Positions 18,921 to 26,896 of a stretch of 64,000 nucleotides of DNA are shown one piece after another. The notes under the pieces are model-generated. The model ran no database searches. It was not told the origin of the DNA and saw only the letters and a list, made by a program, of their open reading frames with translations. Position numbers and translations under genes: made by a program. Each line of letters begins with the position of its first letter. Position 1 is the first letter of the stretch. This DNA comes from CAWDMN01 sp963803155. GTDB lineage: Bacteria; Acidobacteriota; Terriglobia; Versatilivoradales; Versatilivoraceae. The stretch spans positions 39,320-103,319 of the forward strand of contig CAWDMN010000041.1 of assembly GCA_963803155.1 (NCBI GenBank), written 5' to 3'.

Positions 18921-20402
18921 TTAGCGAACAGCGGAAATCTTGAGTGTGTGAGCAACCTGTCCCGACAAACCGGTCTCGGCTAATTCCGGACAATTGATCA
19001 CCAGATTCTCTTTTTCCTGATTCCAGGAAAGTGGCTTGTCATAACCAAGCAGGGTTACCACGGCGCCAGGAGCAGCCGCGACTCCCCTAAGACGCAAAGT
19101 CCGCCCGGGCCAACGGGGAGCAATGGCATAGAGGCTGCTTCCCTTGGCGGTAAAGAAAGCTTGGACGTAGGCTTGTGCTTTTTCCTTAGGGTTGACCTTC
19201 TGGTTAATGTCAAATCCGGTCATGAGTTCCCCGAATTTCTCCTCCACCACTTTTCCTCCGCTCCACTGCAAGGAATTGCGCCAGGGGTGAGTGGAATAGA
19301 TGGCTTCCCCATTGACCTTGAGCCATTCGCCAATCTGGGTCAATCGTTCTTCCATGATGACCGGGATCCGGCCATCAGCACGGGGGCCAATGTCGAGAAG
19401 AAAGTTGCCTCCCTTGCTCACAAGATCGATCAAAGTCCAGATCATCTCCTCGCGGCTGCGGTAATGTTGCAAAGACTCATCCCGGTTATAGCCGTAGGAA
19501 AAGCCCATCCCGCGGCTCTCCTCCCAGGGATGCGAGGCATCTCTCATGCCGGCGCCATACTCAGTGGTGAAATACCCCCCATGTTTGTGGCGGCATTCCT
19601 TCCCCCAGCGATCGTTGACCACCACCTCATTTCGCACGGGGGAATCATTAAAAAGCCAGGCCAACAACTCTTCGCTTTTCCATTCTGAACTGGGCAAATC
19701 CCATTCTCCATCGGAAAATATCAGGGACGGCTGATATCGAGTGACTACATCCTTGAACTGAGGGATCATGTGTTCGTCCACGAATTTTTTCTTGTCGGAA
19801 AGCCAGAGCGGGTTGTACCACTCGTACAGGGAGTAATAAAGCCCCATTTTTAGACCATTCTTACGGACGGCTGAGGTCAAATCTCCGAGCAAATCGCGCT
19901 TGGGGCCTGCATCCACGCTGTTCCAGGGGCGCCCCCAGTGCCGATTGGCCTGTTCATTTTTCCAGAGGCAGAAACCTTCATGGTGCTTGGAAGTGAGGAC
20001 TACATATTTGGCGCCGGACTTGGCGAATAATTCGGCCCATTGGCCCGGATTGAACAACTCCGCCTTAAATTGAGGAGCAAAATCTTTATAATCGAAATCC
20101 CCTCCATAATTCTTCACGTGGAAACCCCAGACGGCGGCCTCTTTGTCCTTCGATCCGCTTTTCCCCTTCATCATGTGATTCCAATACCATTCCGAATAAG
20201 TTCCGGCTGGAGACCAGGCAGGAACGGAGTAGACCCCCCAGTGAATAAAAATCCCGAATTTGGCATCCCCAAACCAGGCGGGAGTCGATCTTTGATCGAG
20301 GGAATTCCAATTCGCCGCATATTTTTGAGAGGTAGACTGCCCGAATGACGATAGAATCAAACAAATTGCAGCCAGGGGAACAGTGAAAATTTTTCTTTTC
20401 AT
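18921..20402 (-). CDS. secreted alpha-L-fucosidase, GH29
   Basis: A 493-residue exported glycoside hydrolase. A signal peptide (MKRKIFTVPLAAICLILSS) sits directly after the chosen ATG at 20402, which has GAGGAGA upstream; an open frame extends 31 residues further but lies inside the previous gene. GH29 signatures: FGIFIHWGVYSVPAW near 50-64, the HH pair at 140-141 in TSKHHEGF, and the nucleophile Asp at about 231 in IFSDGEWD. It would remove alpha-linked fucose from glycans. Its ATG overlaps the TGA of the upstream dehydrogenase gene (ATGA), so the two are translationally coupled, suggesting use of the released sugar or its acid. Confidence 0.93.
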   Translation of the reverse strand: MKRKIFTVPLAAICLILSSFGQSTSQKYAANWNSLDQRSTPAWFGDAKFGIFIHWGVYSVPAWSPAGTYSEWYWNHMMKGKSGSKDKEAAVWGFHVKNYGGDFDYKDFAPQFKAELFNPGQWAELFAKSGAKYVVLTSKHHEGFCLWKNEQANRHWGRPWNSVDAGPKRDLLGDLTSAVRKNGLKMGLYYSLYEWYNPLWLSDKKKFVDEHMIPQFKDVVTRYQPSLIFSDGEWDLPSSEWKSEELLAWLFNDSPVRNEVVVNDRWGKECRHKHGGYFTTEYGAGMRDASHPWEESRGMGFSYGYNRDESLQHYRSREEMIWTLIDLVSKGGNFLLDIGPRADGRIPVIMEERLTQIGEWLKVNGEAIYSTHPWRNSLQWSGGKVVEEKFGELMTGFDINQKVNPKEKAQAYVQAFFTAKGSSLYAIAPRWPGRTLRLRGVAAAPGAVVTLLGYDKPLSWNQEKENLVINCPELAETGLSGQVAHTLKISAVR

Positions 20403-21388
20403 GGAAGGATATCTCCTCGGATCTTTTCCAGCACTTCGGGATTGACCAGGCAGGTGGGAACCTGCCCTTTCAATGCTTGCACAATTTGGCGGCAAGCTTT
20501 CACGCGAACCTCTTCGTGAGACTCCTCGCTGTAAGAACCAAAGTGAGGAGTAAAAATGGCGTTCGGAATTTTCAAAAGCGGATCCGCCGGATTGGGCGGT
20601 TCTTTTTCAAGGACATCCAACCCCGCTCCGCGCAGATGGTTTGAACTAAGAACCTCCAACAATGCCGATTGATCCACCACGGCGCCTCTGGCGGTATTGA
20701 TGAGCAGCGAACCTGGTCTCATGAGCTGGAATTGAGCGGGCCCCATCATTCGCCGGGTTTCCTTGGTGAGAGGAACATGAAGCGAAACCACGTCGGAGCG
20801 TCTCAGAAGATCATTCAAGGAGGTAAACTCCACCGGATAATGCCCCCAGTCACCGGGATTCAAATAAGGATCACAGACCAAAATTTCATATCCCAGCGCA
20901 ATGACCCGCCGGGCCAGGGATTTGCCGATCCGTCCAAATCCGACAATCCCGAGCGTCCGCCCACGCAACCGATGCAATGGCGCGGCACTCATCCGGTTAT
21001 AAGTTCCCTGGCGCACAAGTTGATCCATCCAGTGCAATTTCCTCTCCAGCATCAAGATCATCCCCAAAGCAGTGTCTGCCACTTCTTCAGTGCAGAAATC
21101 CGGCACATTGGTTACCATCACCCCGAATTCAGTGGCGGCCGCCAGATCGACGGCGTCCACACCGACTCCGTAGCGGGCCACTATCTTCATTTTCCGCCAA
21201 GTTGAAATGATAGGGCGCGTGATGGGAGTCAAGGAGACGAGGACGGCGTCGGCATCGCGCGTCACGGCAATCACCTCTTCAATGGAATGACAATGCCGCG
21301 CTTCCAGCACACCACCGGCTTCCGCCAAAATTTCTGGCTCTACCGTCGGGGGATATCGATGAGCATCTACTGAAACTACTTTAAACAA
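20399..21388 (-). CDS. D-isomer-specific 2-hydroxyacid dehydrogenase (PGDH-like)
   Basis: A 329-residue NAD-dependent enzyme. The Rossmann motif is GIVGFGRIGKSLA at about 148-160. The catalytic Arg lies in NTARGAVVD, Glu in LDVLEKEPPNP and His in TPHFGSYSEES. It lacks the C-terminal ACT domain of classical SerA, so it more likely acts on a hydroxy or sugar acid than in serine synthesis. Its stop overlaps the start of the fucosidase gene by four bases (ATGA), pointing to a shared sugar-catabolic role; that is inference from context only. Confidence 0.9.
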   Translation of the reverse strand: MFKVVSVDAHRYPPTVEPEILAEAGGVLEARHCHSIEEVIAVTRDADAVLVSLTPITRPIISTWRKMKIVARYGVGVDAVDLAAATEFGVMVTNVPDFCTEEVADTALGMILMLERKLHWMDQLVRQGTYNRMSAAPLHRLRGRTLGIVGFGRIGKSLARRVIALGYEILVCDPYLNPGDWGHYPVEFTSLNDLLRRSDVVSLHVPLTKETRRMMGPAQFQLMRPGSLLINTARGAVVDQSALLEVLSSNHLRGAGLDVLEKEPPNPADPLLKIPNAIFTPHFGSYSEESHEEVRVKACRQIVQALKGQVPTCLVNPEVLEKIRGDILP

Positions 21389-21593
21389 CGAAATAATTCC
21401 TCCTTCGCATCAAGCAGGAATAACTCCTCAAGGGCAATTGCCGGATTATAGGGGAAAGTCAACTCAAAAGAAAGATTGAAGCGACCAATGGATACAATTA
21501 AAAGGGAGACGGAAGTCAAGCTACGGATGGCATAAAGTGAGAGGCGGACTCCTTCCGGCAACCTCGGTGTCGAAGATCAACAGAAATGACTTG

Positions 21594-22934
21594 TCATTTT
21601 TTCCGCACTTGATCCCGCCAGTAATTCAGACGCTCCTGGATGTTTTTTTCATAGCCTTGCTGGGTGGGCCTGTAGTAACGGCGATTCTTGAGGGATTCTG
21701 GAAGGCAAGTCATGTCCGTGATTTTTTCTTCATAATCGTGGGCATACTTATACCCTTTGCTATAGCCTAAATCTTTCATTAAGCGGGTGGGGGCATTGCG
21801 CAAATGGAGCGGCACAGGTTCCGCAATGGAGCGCTTGACATCCTCCAAGACCTTGCCGTAACCGACATACAATGCATTGGATTTGGGAGCCGTCGCCACG
21901 TAGACGGCCGCTTCGGCCAGCGCCAAAGTCCCTTCGGGCACTCCAATGAAATGAAAGGCCTGCATGGCGCTGACCGCCAAAGTCAAAGCGCGGGGATCGG
22001 CCAACCCTACATCTTCGGAGGCAAACCGGATGATCCGGCGCGCGAGGTAAAGCGGATCTTCCCCCGACTCCAACATGCGCGCCAGCCAGTACATCGTGGC
22101 ATCCGGATCGCTGTTGCGCATCGATTTGTGCAGGGCGGAGATCAGATTGTAATGTTCTTCGCCCGCTTTGTCGTATAGCAACATCCGATGCTGGATCACA
22201 TCTTGGAGAATTTCCTGCGTAATGAGCTTCCGTCCGCCTTCGTCGGCGGAGACTGACCCAGCCGTCAATTCCAGGATGTTGTAAGCCACGCGGGCATCGC
22301 CATTGGCAAACAGGGCAATCTGCTCGAGGAGTTCATCGGATATAAGAAGGTTTTCGCCTCCCAATCCTTTCTCGGGATCGACGGATGCTCTCTTCAAAAG
22401 GGAGACAATCTCTTCGGCTGCCAGAGCTTCGAGGACATAGACCTTGGACCGGGAAAGCAAAGCGGCATTGACTTCAAACGACGGATTCTCCGTCGTGGCG
22501 CCAATCAGGACAATGTCGCCCTTCTCCACATAAGGAAGAAAGGCATCCTGCTGGGCTTTGTTGAAACGGTGAATTTCATCGACGAAAAGAATTGTGCGAG
22601 CTTGGCCATATTGGCGCGCCATTTCAGCATCAGCCATGACCTGCTTGATTTCCTTGATCCCAGCAAGGACTGCGCTGAAAGGGACAAAATGAGCCCGGGT
22701 CATTTTGGCGATAATCCGGGCTAGCGTGGTCTTGCCCGTTCCAGGCGGGCCCCAAAGAATGATGGAGCGAATCCGATCTTGTTCGAGCGCCACCCGTAAA
22801 GGCTTGCCCGGCCCGATGAGATGTTGCTGCCCCCTGAACTCTTCCAGGCGTTCGGGACGCATCCGGTTGGCCAATGGGGTATTTTGATCTTTGAGATTAT
22901 CTTGAGGGGCTTCGAGCCCCGAAAAGAGGTCCAT
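21594..22934 (-). CDS. rarA: replication-associated recombination protein RarA (MgsA), AAA+ ATPase
   Basis: A 446-residue AAA+ ATPase, the same length as E. coli RarA (447). Walker A is WGPPGTGKTT at about 61-70, Walker B is LFVDEIHRFN, sensor 1 is LIGATTENPSF, and the C-terminal tetramerisation region follows. It loads at stalled forks and single-stranded DNA gaps and resembles clamp-loader subunits. The start is the ATG at 22934 (MDLFSGLEAP), preceded by AAGGAG at seven bases; the open frame runs 51 residues further upstream but that part is not conserved-looking. The upstream RNA methyltransferase gene ends 58 bases before it on the same strand, so they may be co-transcribed. Confidence 0.93.
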   Translation of the reverse strand: MDLFSGLEAPQDNLKDQNTPLANRMRPERLEEFRGQQHLIGPGKPLRVALEQDRIRSIILWGPPGTGKTTLARIIAKMTRAHFVPFSAVLAGIKEIKQVMADAEMARQYGQARTILFVDEIHRFNKAQQDAFLPYVEKGDIVLIGATTENPSFEVNAALLSRSKVYVLEALAAEEIVSLLKRASVDPEKGLGGENLLISDELLEQIALFANGDARVAYNILELTAGSVSADEGGRKLITQEILQDVIQHRMLLYDKAGEEHYNLISALHKSMRNSDPDATMYWLARMLESGEDPLYLARRIIRFASEDVGLADPRALTLAVSAMQAFHFIGVPEGTLALAEAAVYVATAPKSNALYVGYGKVLEDVKRSIAEPVPLHLRNAPTRLMKDLGYSKGYKYAHDYEEKITDMTCLPESLKNRRYYRPTQQGYEKNIQERLNYWRDQVRKK

Positions 22935-22992
22935 GGAGGACTCCTTCATTTGAATTATCAAATGCCAGGCGCCAAGGATCGGCTGTTCCGTG

Positions 22993-23790
22993 CTATTGGC
23001 CGCGCTGCCTCGCCGCCTCACAGAGAATAATCGAAGCGGCCATGGCCACGTTGAGGGAATCGACCGGAGGGGCCAGGGGAATGGCAATCTTCTGATCCGT
23101 CACTGCCAAGACTGAATCCGGCAAACCGCGTCCTTCGTTTCCCACCCAGAGCGCCAGTTTCCCGCCATACCCAACACTCCGAAAATCCTGGTTCTTTCCC
23201 CCCACGGCAGCCAGCATCCGGTAATTTTGTCTCTTCAATTGCTCCAACATCCACGGCACGTCTTGATTTTCATAGATGGGCAAACGCAACACCGCACCGG
23301 ATGAAGATCGAATCACTTTAGGGGAAAAGGGGAAGGCGCTTCCCTCGCTTGTTAGAACCGCAGTGACGCCAAAGGCTTCAGCCGATCGCACCAAGCTTCC
23401 CAAATTCCCCGGATCCTGGATCTCACAGGCCACGAGCATAAAAGATTCTCGAGTCAAAAGCTCATCCCAATGAATCACCGGGCGGCGCACTACCAGCAAG
23501 ATTCCCTGAGGGGATTCCAATTCCGAAAAGGATTCGAAGACATGCTCGGTGACATAGGTCATGGGAATGGCCCTTGCTTCTAATTCCCGCGTCAACTGGC
23601 GGAGAGGTCCGCGTTCCGCTTTTTCCACCGCCACCCAGGCCTCTTCTACAGACAATCCGGCAGATAAGGCTTCCCGCGCCAGTTTTATTCCCTCGACCCA
23701 GAGGGTGCCCGGCTCTAACGGCTTCCCTTCCCTCAAACTTTGTCTCAGCGCTTTGACTCTCGTATTGGAAGTGGAACTGATGATGATCAC
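22993..23790 (-). CDS. TrmH/SpoU-family rRNA or tRNA 2'-O-methyltransferase
   Basis: A 265-residue SPOUT enzyme with an N-terminal RNA-binding domain and the three SpoU motifs: IQDPGNLGSLVRSAEAFG (about 124-141), WVGNEGRGLP (215-224) and IPLAPPVDSLNVAMAASI (237-254). These form the trefoil knot that binds S-adenosylmethionine. It probably methylates a ribose in rRNA or tRNA; the exact site cannot be assigned. I chose the GTG at 23790 because GGAGAG lies six bases upstream; a TTG 33 bases further out is the alternative. It lies upstream of rarA in the same direction. Confidence 0.88.
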   Translation of the reverse strand: MIIISSTSNTRVKALRQSLREGKPLEPGTLWVEGIKLAREALSAGLSVEEAWVAVEKAERGPLRQLTRELEARAIPMTYVTEHVFESFSELESPQGILLVVRRPVIHWDELLTRESFMLVACEIQDPGNLGSLVRSAEAFGVTAVLTSEGSAFPFSPKVIRSSSGAVLRLPIYENQDVPWMLEQLKRQNYRMLAAVGGKNQDFRSVGYGGKLALWVGNEGRGLPDSVLAVTDQKIAIPLAPPVDSLNVAMAASIILCEAARQRGQ

Positions 23791-23887
23791 GGCAACTCTC
23801 CTGATCGGCGGCTGTGGGTGCAATTCAAAGTTCGACAGGATAGAGAGTGCGCCAAGAGAAGAAATGCAAATGAGGACGAGCCATCCG

Positions 23888-23962
23888 CGTGTGACATCTC
23901 AACCCAGACCGGTTCGGCGGGCGGAGTCCGCCTTGGCGGGAGCTTCACCCTCCCGGCAATTG
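23888..23962 (+). repeat. family A intergenic repeat, partial
   Basis: It contains GCGGAGTCCGCCTTGGCGGG followed by AGCTTCACCCTCCC, matching the right half of the copies at 7.6 and 9.5 kb. It lies between the divergent methyltransferase and threonylcarbamoyl-AMP synthase genes. Confidence 0.55.
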
Positions 23963-24072
23963 CTCAGCTCTGCCGATCAACGCGATTTGGCTCACCACAT
24001 CGCACTTTGAATTGCCCCCGTGGCGATACTCTTGTTGACCCCTGCCCCCTAATTATGCTAATTTTCTGCCCG

Positions 24073-24711
24073 ATGATCACGCAAAGAATCAAGATCCATG
24101 GCAATTCCGCGGACATTCCAGCCTTGGAGATTGCCTCAGCGGCAATTCTGCAGGGGAAAGTGATCGCCATTCCCACGGACACTTATTATGCGTTAGCGGC
24201 GGATCCATTTAATCTGAAGGCGGTGCAGCAGGTTTTTCAGACCAAGGGACGTCTGTCATGGAAGCCCCTGCTGCTTCTTATCGATTCCGTCGACCAAGCC
24301 GAAACCATAGCTGAAGACATTCCGGATCTTTTTTATGAAATCGCGGAAAATTTCTGGCCGGGACCATTGACCGTGATTTTGCCCGCCGGGAAAAATGTCC
24401 CTCTCAAAGTCACGGGCGGAACCGCCACGGTCGGAGTCCGGATTCCTTCCTGCAATTTTGCCCGAATGCTTTCGAGAGTGCTGGATCTTCCGCTCATTGG
24501 GACCAGCGCCAATCTCTCTACACACCCTGCTTGCGCGAGTGCTGATCAAGTGCTTGAACAATTGGGTGGCCAGATCGAGCTTGTGATCGACGGTGGAGCC
24601 TCAGCAGCCAAAACCGCCTCCACTCTGCTCGACCTCACTCATCAGCCGGCCCAGTTGCTGCGGGAAGGGGCCATTTCCGCCGGACAGCTGCAAAAATATC
24701 TCGAACCATGA
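24073..24711 (+). CDS. tsaC: L-threonylcarbamoyladenylate synthase (TsaC/Sua5/YwlC family)
   Basis: A 212-residue YrdC-fold enzyme that makes threonylcarbamoyl-AMP from threonine, bicarbonate and ATP, the first step of t6A37 tRNA modification. Signatures: AIPTDTYYALAADPF near 33-47, the basic KGRLSWKPLLLL segment that holds ATP and threonine, and LIGTSANLST in the active-site wall. It has no C-terminal Sua5 domain, so it is of the short TsaC type. An ATG at 24055 is an alternative start; neither has a good ribosome site. tsaB, another gene of the t6A pathway, lies 5 kb downstream. It overlaps the next gene by four bases. Confidence 0.88.
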   Translation: MITQRIKIHGNSADIPALEIASAAILQGKVIAIPTDTYYALAADPFNLKAVQQVFQTKGRLSWKPLLLLIDSVDQAETIAEDIPDLFYEIAENFWPGPLTVILPAGKNVPLKVTGGTATVGVRIPSCNFARMLSRVLDLPLIGTSANLSTHPACASADQVLEQLGGQIELVIDGGASAAKTASTLLDLTHQPAQLLREGAISAGQLQKYLEP

Positions 24712-25334
24712 ACCCACGCCTAAAACGATTCTGTTTTCAACTTCTTTTTTATTATCTGCCCGTCCTCATTCTTCTGTACATCACGGCCATTTACATTTTA
24801 ATCCGGAGAACCGCAAACCGGGATGAAGCCGGCTCCGCCGACTACATACTCGTATTTGGAGCCGCCCAGTACAACGGCCGGCCTTCACCAGTCTACCGGG
24901 CCCGGCTCGATCATGCCCTAGCCCTCTATCGGAAACAGTTGGCCGGAAAAATCATCACCACGGGCGGCCGCGGCCCCGATCCTCGCTTTTCAGAAGCTGA
25001 GGTGGGAAAAGAATATTTGCTCAAATCCAACATTCCGCCGGAGGCTCTCTATATGGAGGAGACTTCCCTGAATACCGCGGAAAGCATTCGCCGGGTGGTA
25101 CAAACACTTAACCTTCAACCGGCCCAGCGAGTGATCGCCGTGAGTGACGGATTTCATCTCTTCCGGATCAAGAGCCTTTTCGAGGAATATCCAATTCAGG
25201 TCCTCACTTCACCCGCCCCTAAGAGCCCCATCGAAGCCAGTTGGCGATCCCGCGCGGTGGCGTCTCTTCGAGAGACTTTCATATTTACCGCCTACAAAAT
25301 TGGCCGCTGGACCAAGCTGATCGGCACTTTCTGA
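24708..25334 (+). CDS. YdcF-family (DUF218) membrane protein
   Basis: A 208-residue protein with one N-terminal membrane helix (about 9-33) and a DUF218 domain outside or along the membrane: LVFGAAQYNGRPSPVYRARL, TTGGRGPDPRFSEA and VSDGFHLFRIKSLF. E. coli relatives (YdcF, SanA, ElyC) act in envelope or lipid-carrier homeostasis or bind S-adenosylmethionine; a precise role is unknown. The start ATG overlaps the tsaC stop (ATGA), so the two are translationally coupled. The following gene is convergent. Confidence 0.85.
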   Translation: MNPRLKRFCFQLLFYYLPVLILLYITAIYILIRRTANRDEAGSADYILVFGAAQYNGRPSPVYRARLDHALALYRKQLAGKIITTGGRGPDPRFSEAEVGKEYLLKSNIPPEALYMEETSLNTAESIRRVVQTLNLQPAQRVIAVSDGFHLFRIKSLFEEYPIQVLTSPAPKSPIEASWRSRAVASLRETFIFTAYKIGRWTKLIGTF

Positions 25335-25360
25335 CAGGCCACGGTTCGAGCCGCAATCCT

Positions 25361-26557
25361 TTACTTGTCCTTGCCGCGCAAACGGGCATAATTATTGCCG
25401 AGGATCATTTTGCCCAGGATCACCGGATGGCGCGCGCCGGTCGCGCCGGGGACATTGGAGGCTGTAAGATTGAACGTTTCATTGGCGAGCAAGGCAAAAC
25501 CCACGGCCTCCTTGGCTTCCACGGGAATCCCCATTTGATGGGTCGAGCAAAGCTCAATTATCGGCAGTAACAAAGCCAGCCGCTGGAGCAGGAATTCATT
25601 ATGCGCGCCCCCCCCAGAAACCAGCAATTGATCGACATGAATATTGGGTTGAACATGATTTTTCACGACCTGGGCAATGCTCACAGCGGTCAGTTCCGTA
25701 GCCGTGCAGATAAGATCCTCGTGGCTATGTTGACGGCCGCGGGACAAAAATCGATTCACAAACTCCTCTCCAAACTGTTCTCTTCCGGCCGTCTTGGGAG
25801 GGAGTTGACGGAAAAAAGGTTCCTCCAACAGTTCTTCCAACAAGGGCTGAATTACTTTCCCAGACCGCGCAATGCGGCCGCCAGTGTCACACTTTTTCCC
25901 TCCTTGGGTAAATTGGCGCGTCAAAGCATCGATGACCATGTTGCCCGGCCCCGTGTCAAAGGCCTTGATTTGGTGAGGGCGGCCAGCGGCCGGAATTGCC
26001 GTAATATTGGCAATCCCGCCAATATTCAACAGGACTCTTCCCTTCTTCGGGTGGCGAAAGAGAAGATAATCGACATAAGGGATCAGAGGCGCTCCTTTGC
26101 CGCCGGCGGCCATGTCCCGAGGACGAAAATCAGCCACTACGGTCACTCCCGTATGCTCCGCCAATATCGAGGGCTCACCGATCTGTAGAGTGGAGACAAC
26201 CCGACGCCCGCAAAAGAGAGTTGGTTCCGACTGATGGTACACGGTCTGCCCATGGGACCCGATTAAATCAATTTGAACTAGTTCAACTTTGGCTTCGCGG
26301 CACAGACGGAACACCGCCTCCGAAAAAAGCGTGCCTAGCAGAAAATTCAATTGGCTCAGCTCTCCCGCCGTAATCATCCGGCCCGAAGCTATCCGGTAGA
26401 TTTCAGCTCGGACTTCTTCCGGGAAAGGGGTCGACATAAAGTGTCTTAATGACACACGACTTTGAGCTCCCGATCCAGATACTTCCACCAGAGCTGCATC
26501 GATGGCATCGATGGAAGTTCCGGTCATCAGGCCGACGAGAAGACGAGATTCTTTCAT
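25361..26557 (-). CDS. anmK: anhydro-N-acetylmuramic acid kinase
   Basis: A 398-residue ASKHA-fold kinase that converts 1,6-anhydro-N-acetylmuramic acid from cell-wall turnover to MurNAc-6-phosphate. Signatures are the N-terminal LMTGTSIDAIDAALVEV at 10-26, GSHGQTVYH, NIGGIANIT and AFDTGPGNMVIDAL, which contains the catalytic Asp. The length is normal for AnmK. A MurQ etherase gene is not in the window. It ends 27 bases from the convergent DUF218 gene. Its presence indicates peptidoglycan recycling. Confidence 0.93.
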   Translation of the reverse strand: MKESRLLVGLMTGTSIDAIDAALVEVSGSGAQSRVSLRHFMSTPFPEEVRAEIYRIASGRMITAGELSQLNFLLGTLFSEAVFRLCREAKVELVQIDLIGSHGQTVYHQSEPTLFCGRRVVSTLQIGEPSILAEHTGVTVVADFRPRDMAAGGKGAPLIPYVDYLLFRHPKKGRVLLNIGGIANITAIPAAGRPHQIKAFDTGPGNMVIDALTRQFTQGGKKCDTGGRIARSGKVIQPLLEELLEEPFFRQLPPKTAGREQFGEEFVNRFLSRGRQHSHEDLICTATELTAVSIAQVVKNHVQPNIHVDQLLVSGGGAHNEFLLQRLALLLPIIELCSTHQMGIPVEAKEAVGFALLANETFNLTASNVPGATGARHPVILGKMILGNNYARLRGKDK

Positions 26558-26586
26558 AAGATTTTACCTGCCGAGATCAAACATAA

Positions 26587-26885
26587 TTGGTGACGAGTGG
26601 CAAGTGCATGGGAGCGATCAGCTGTCAGCATTCAGCTGTAGGTATTCAGGGAGCGGCCACAAACGCGGCTTTTATGGTTGAATCCTTGGATTAAGACAAT
26701 ATCACCCATGGAGAAAGACACAGCCACAAACCACAAGCTAAACCGGCAATCTCCTTTCTTTTCCGCATTTTCCTCCAGCGCTAGCTCTCACGGCTTTCCA
26801 CGGATAGCTAACCATCCACAATTCCATGGTTATTTGATATAAATCACTCGCCACTTATCACTGATCACTCGTCACTTGCCACTAT
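26587..26885. repeat. degenerate short-motif repeats in inverted arrangement
   Basis: The left side has GTGACGAGTGGCAAGTG near 26591 and the right side GATCACTCGTCACTTGCCACT near 26862, built from the same unit in opposite orientation. Between them are CAGCTGTCAGCATTCAGC-like runs. They fill the 339-base gap between anmK and mutS. Confidence 0.55.
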
Positions 26886-26896
26886 CTGCGTTCCAC

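Noticed and set aside
23740..24072. Longer start for the tsaC gene
   Set aside because: The extension of 111 residues runs through a family A repeat and the divergent methyltransferase gene and is not protein-like.
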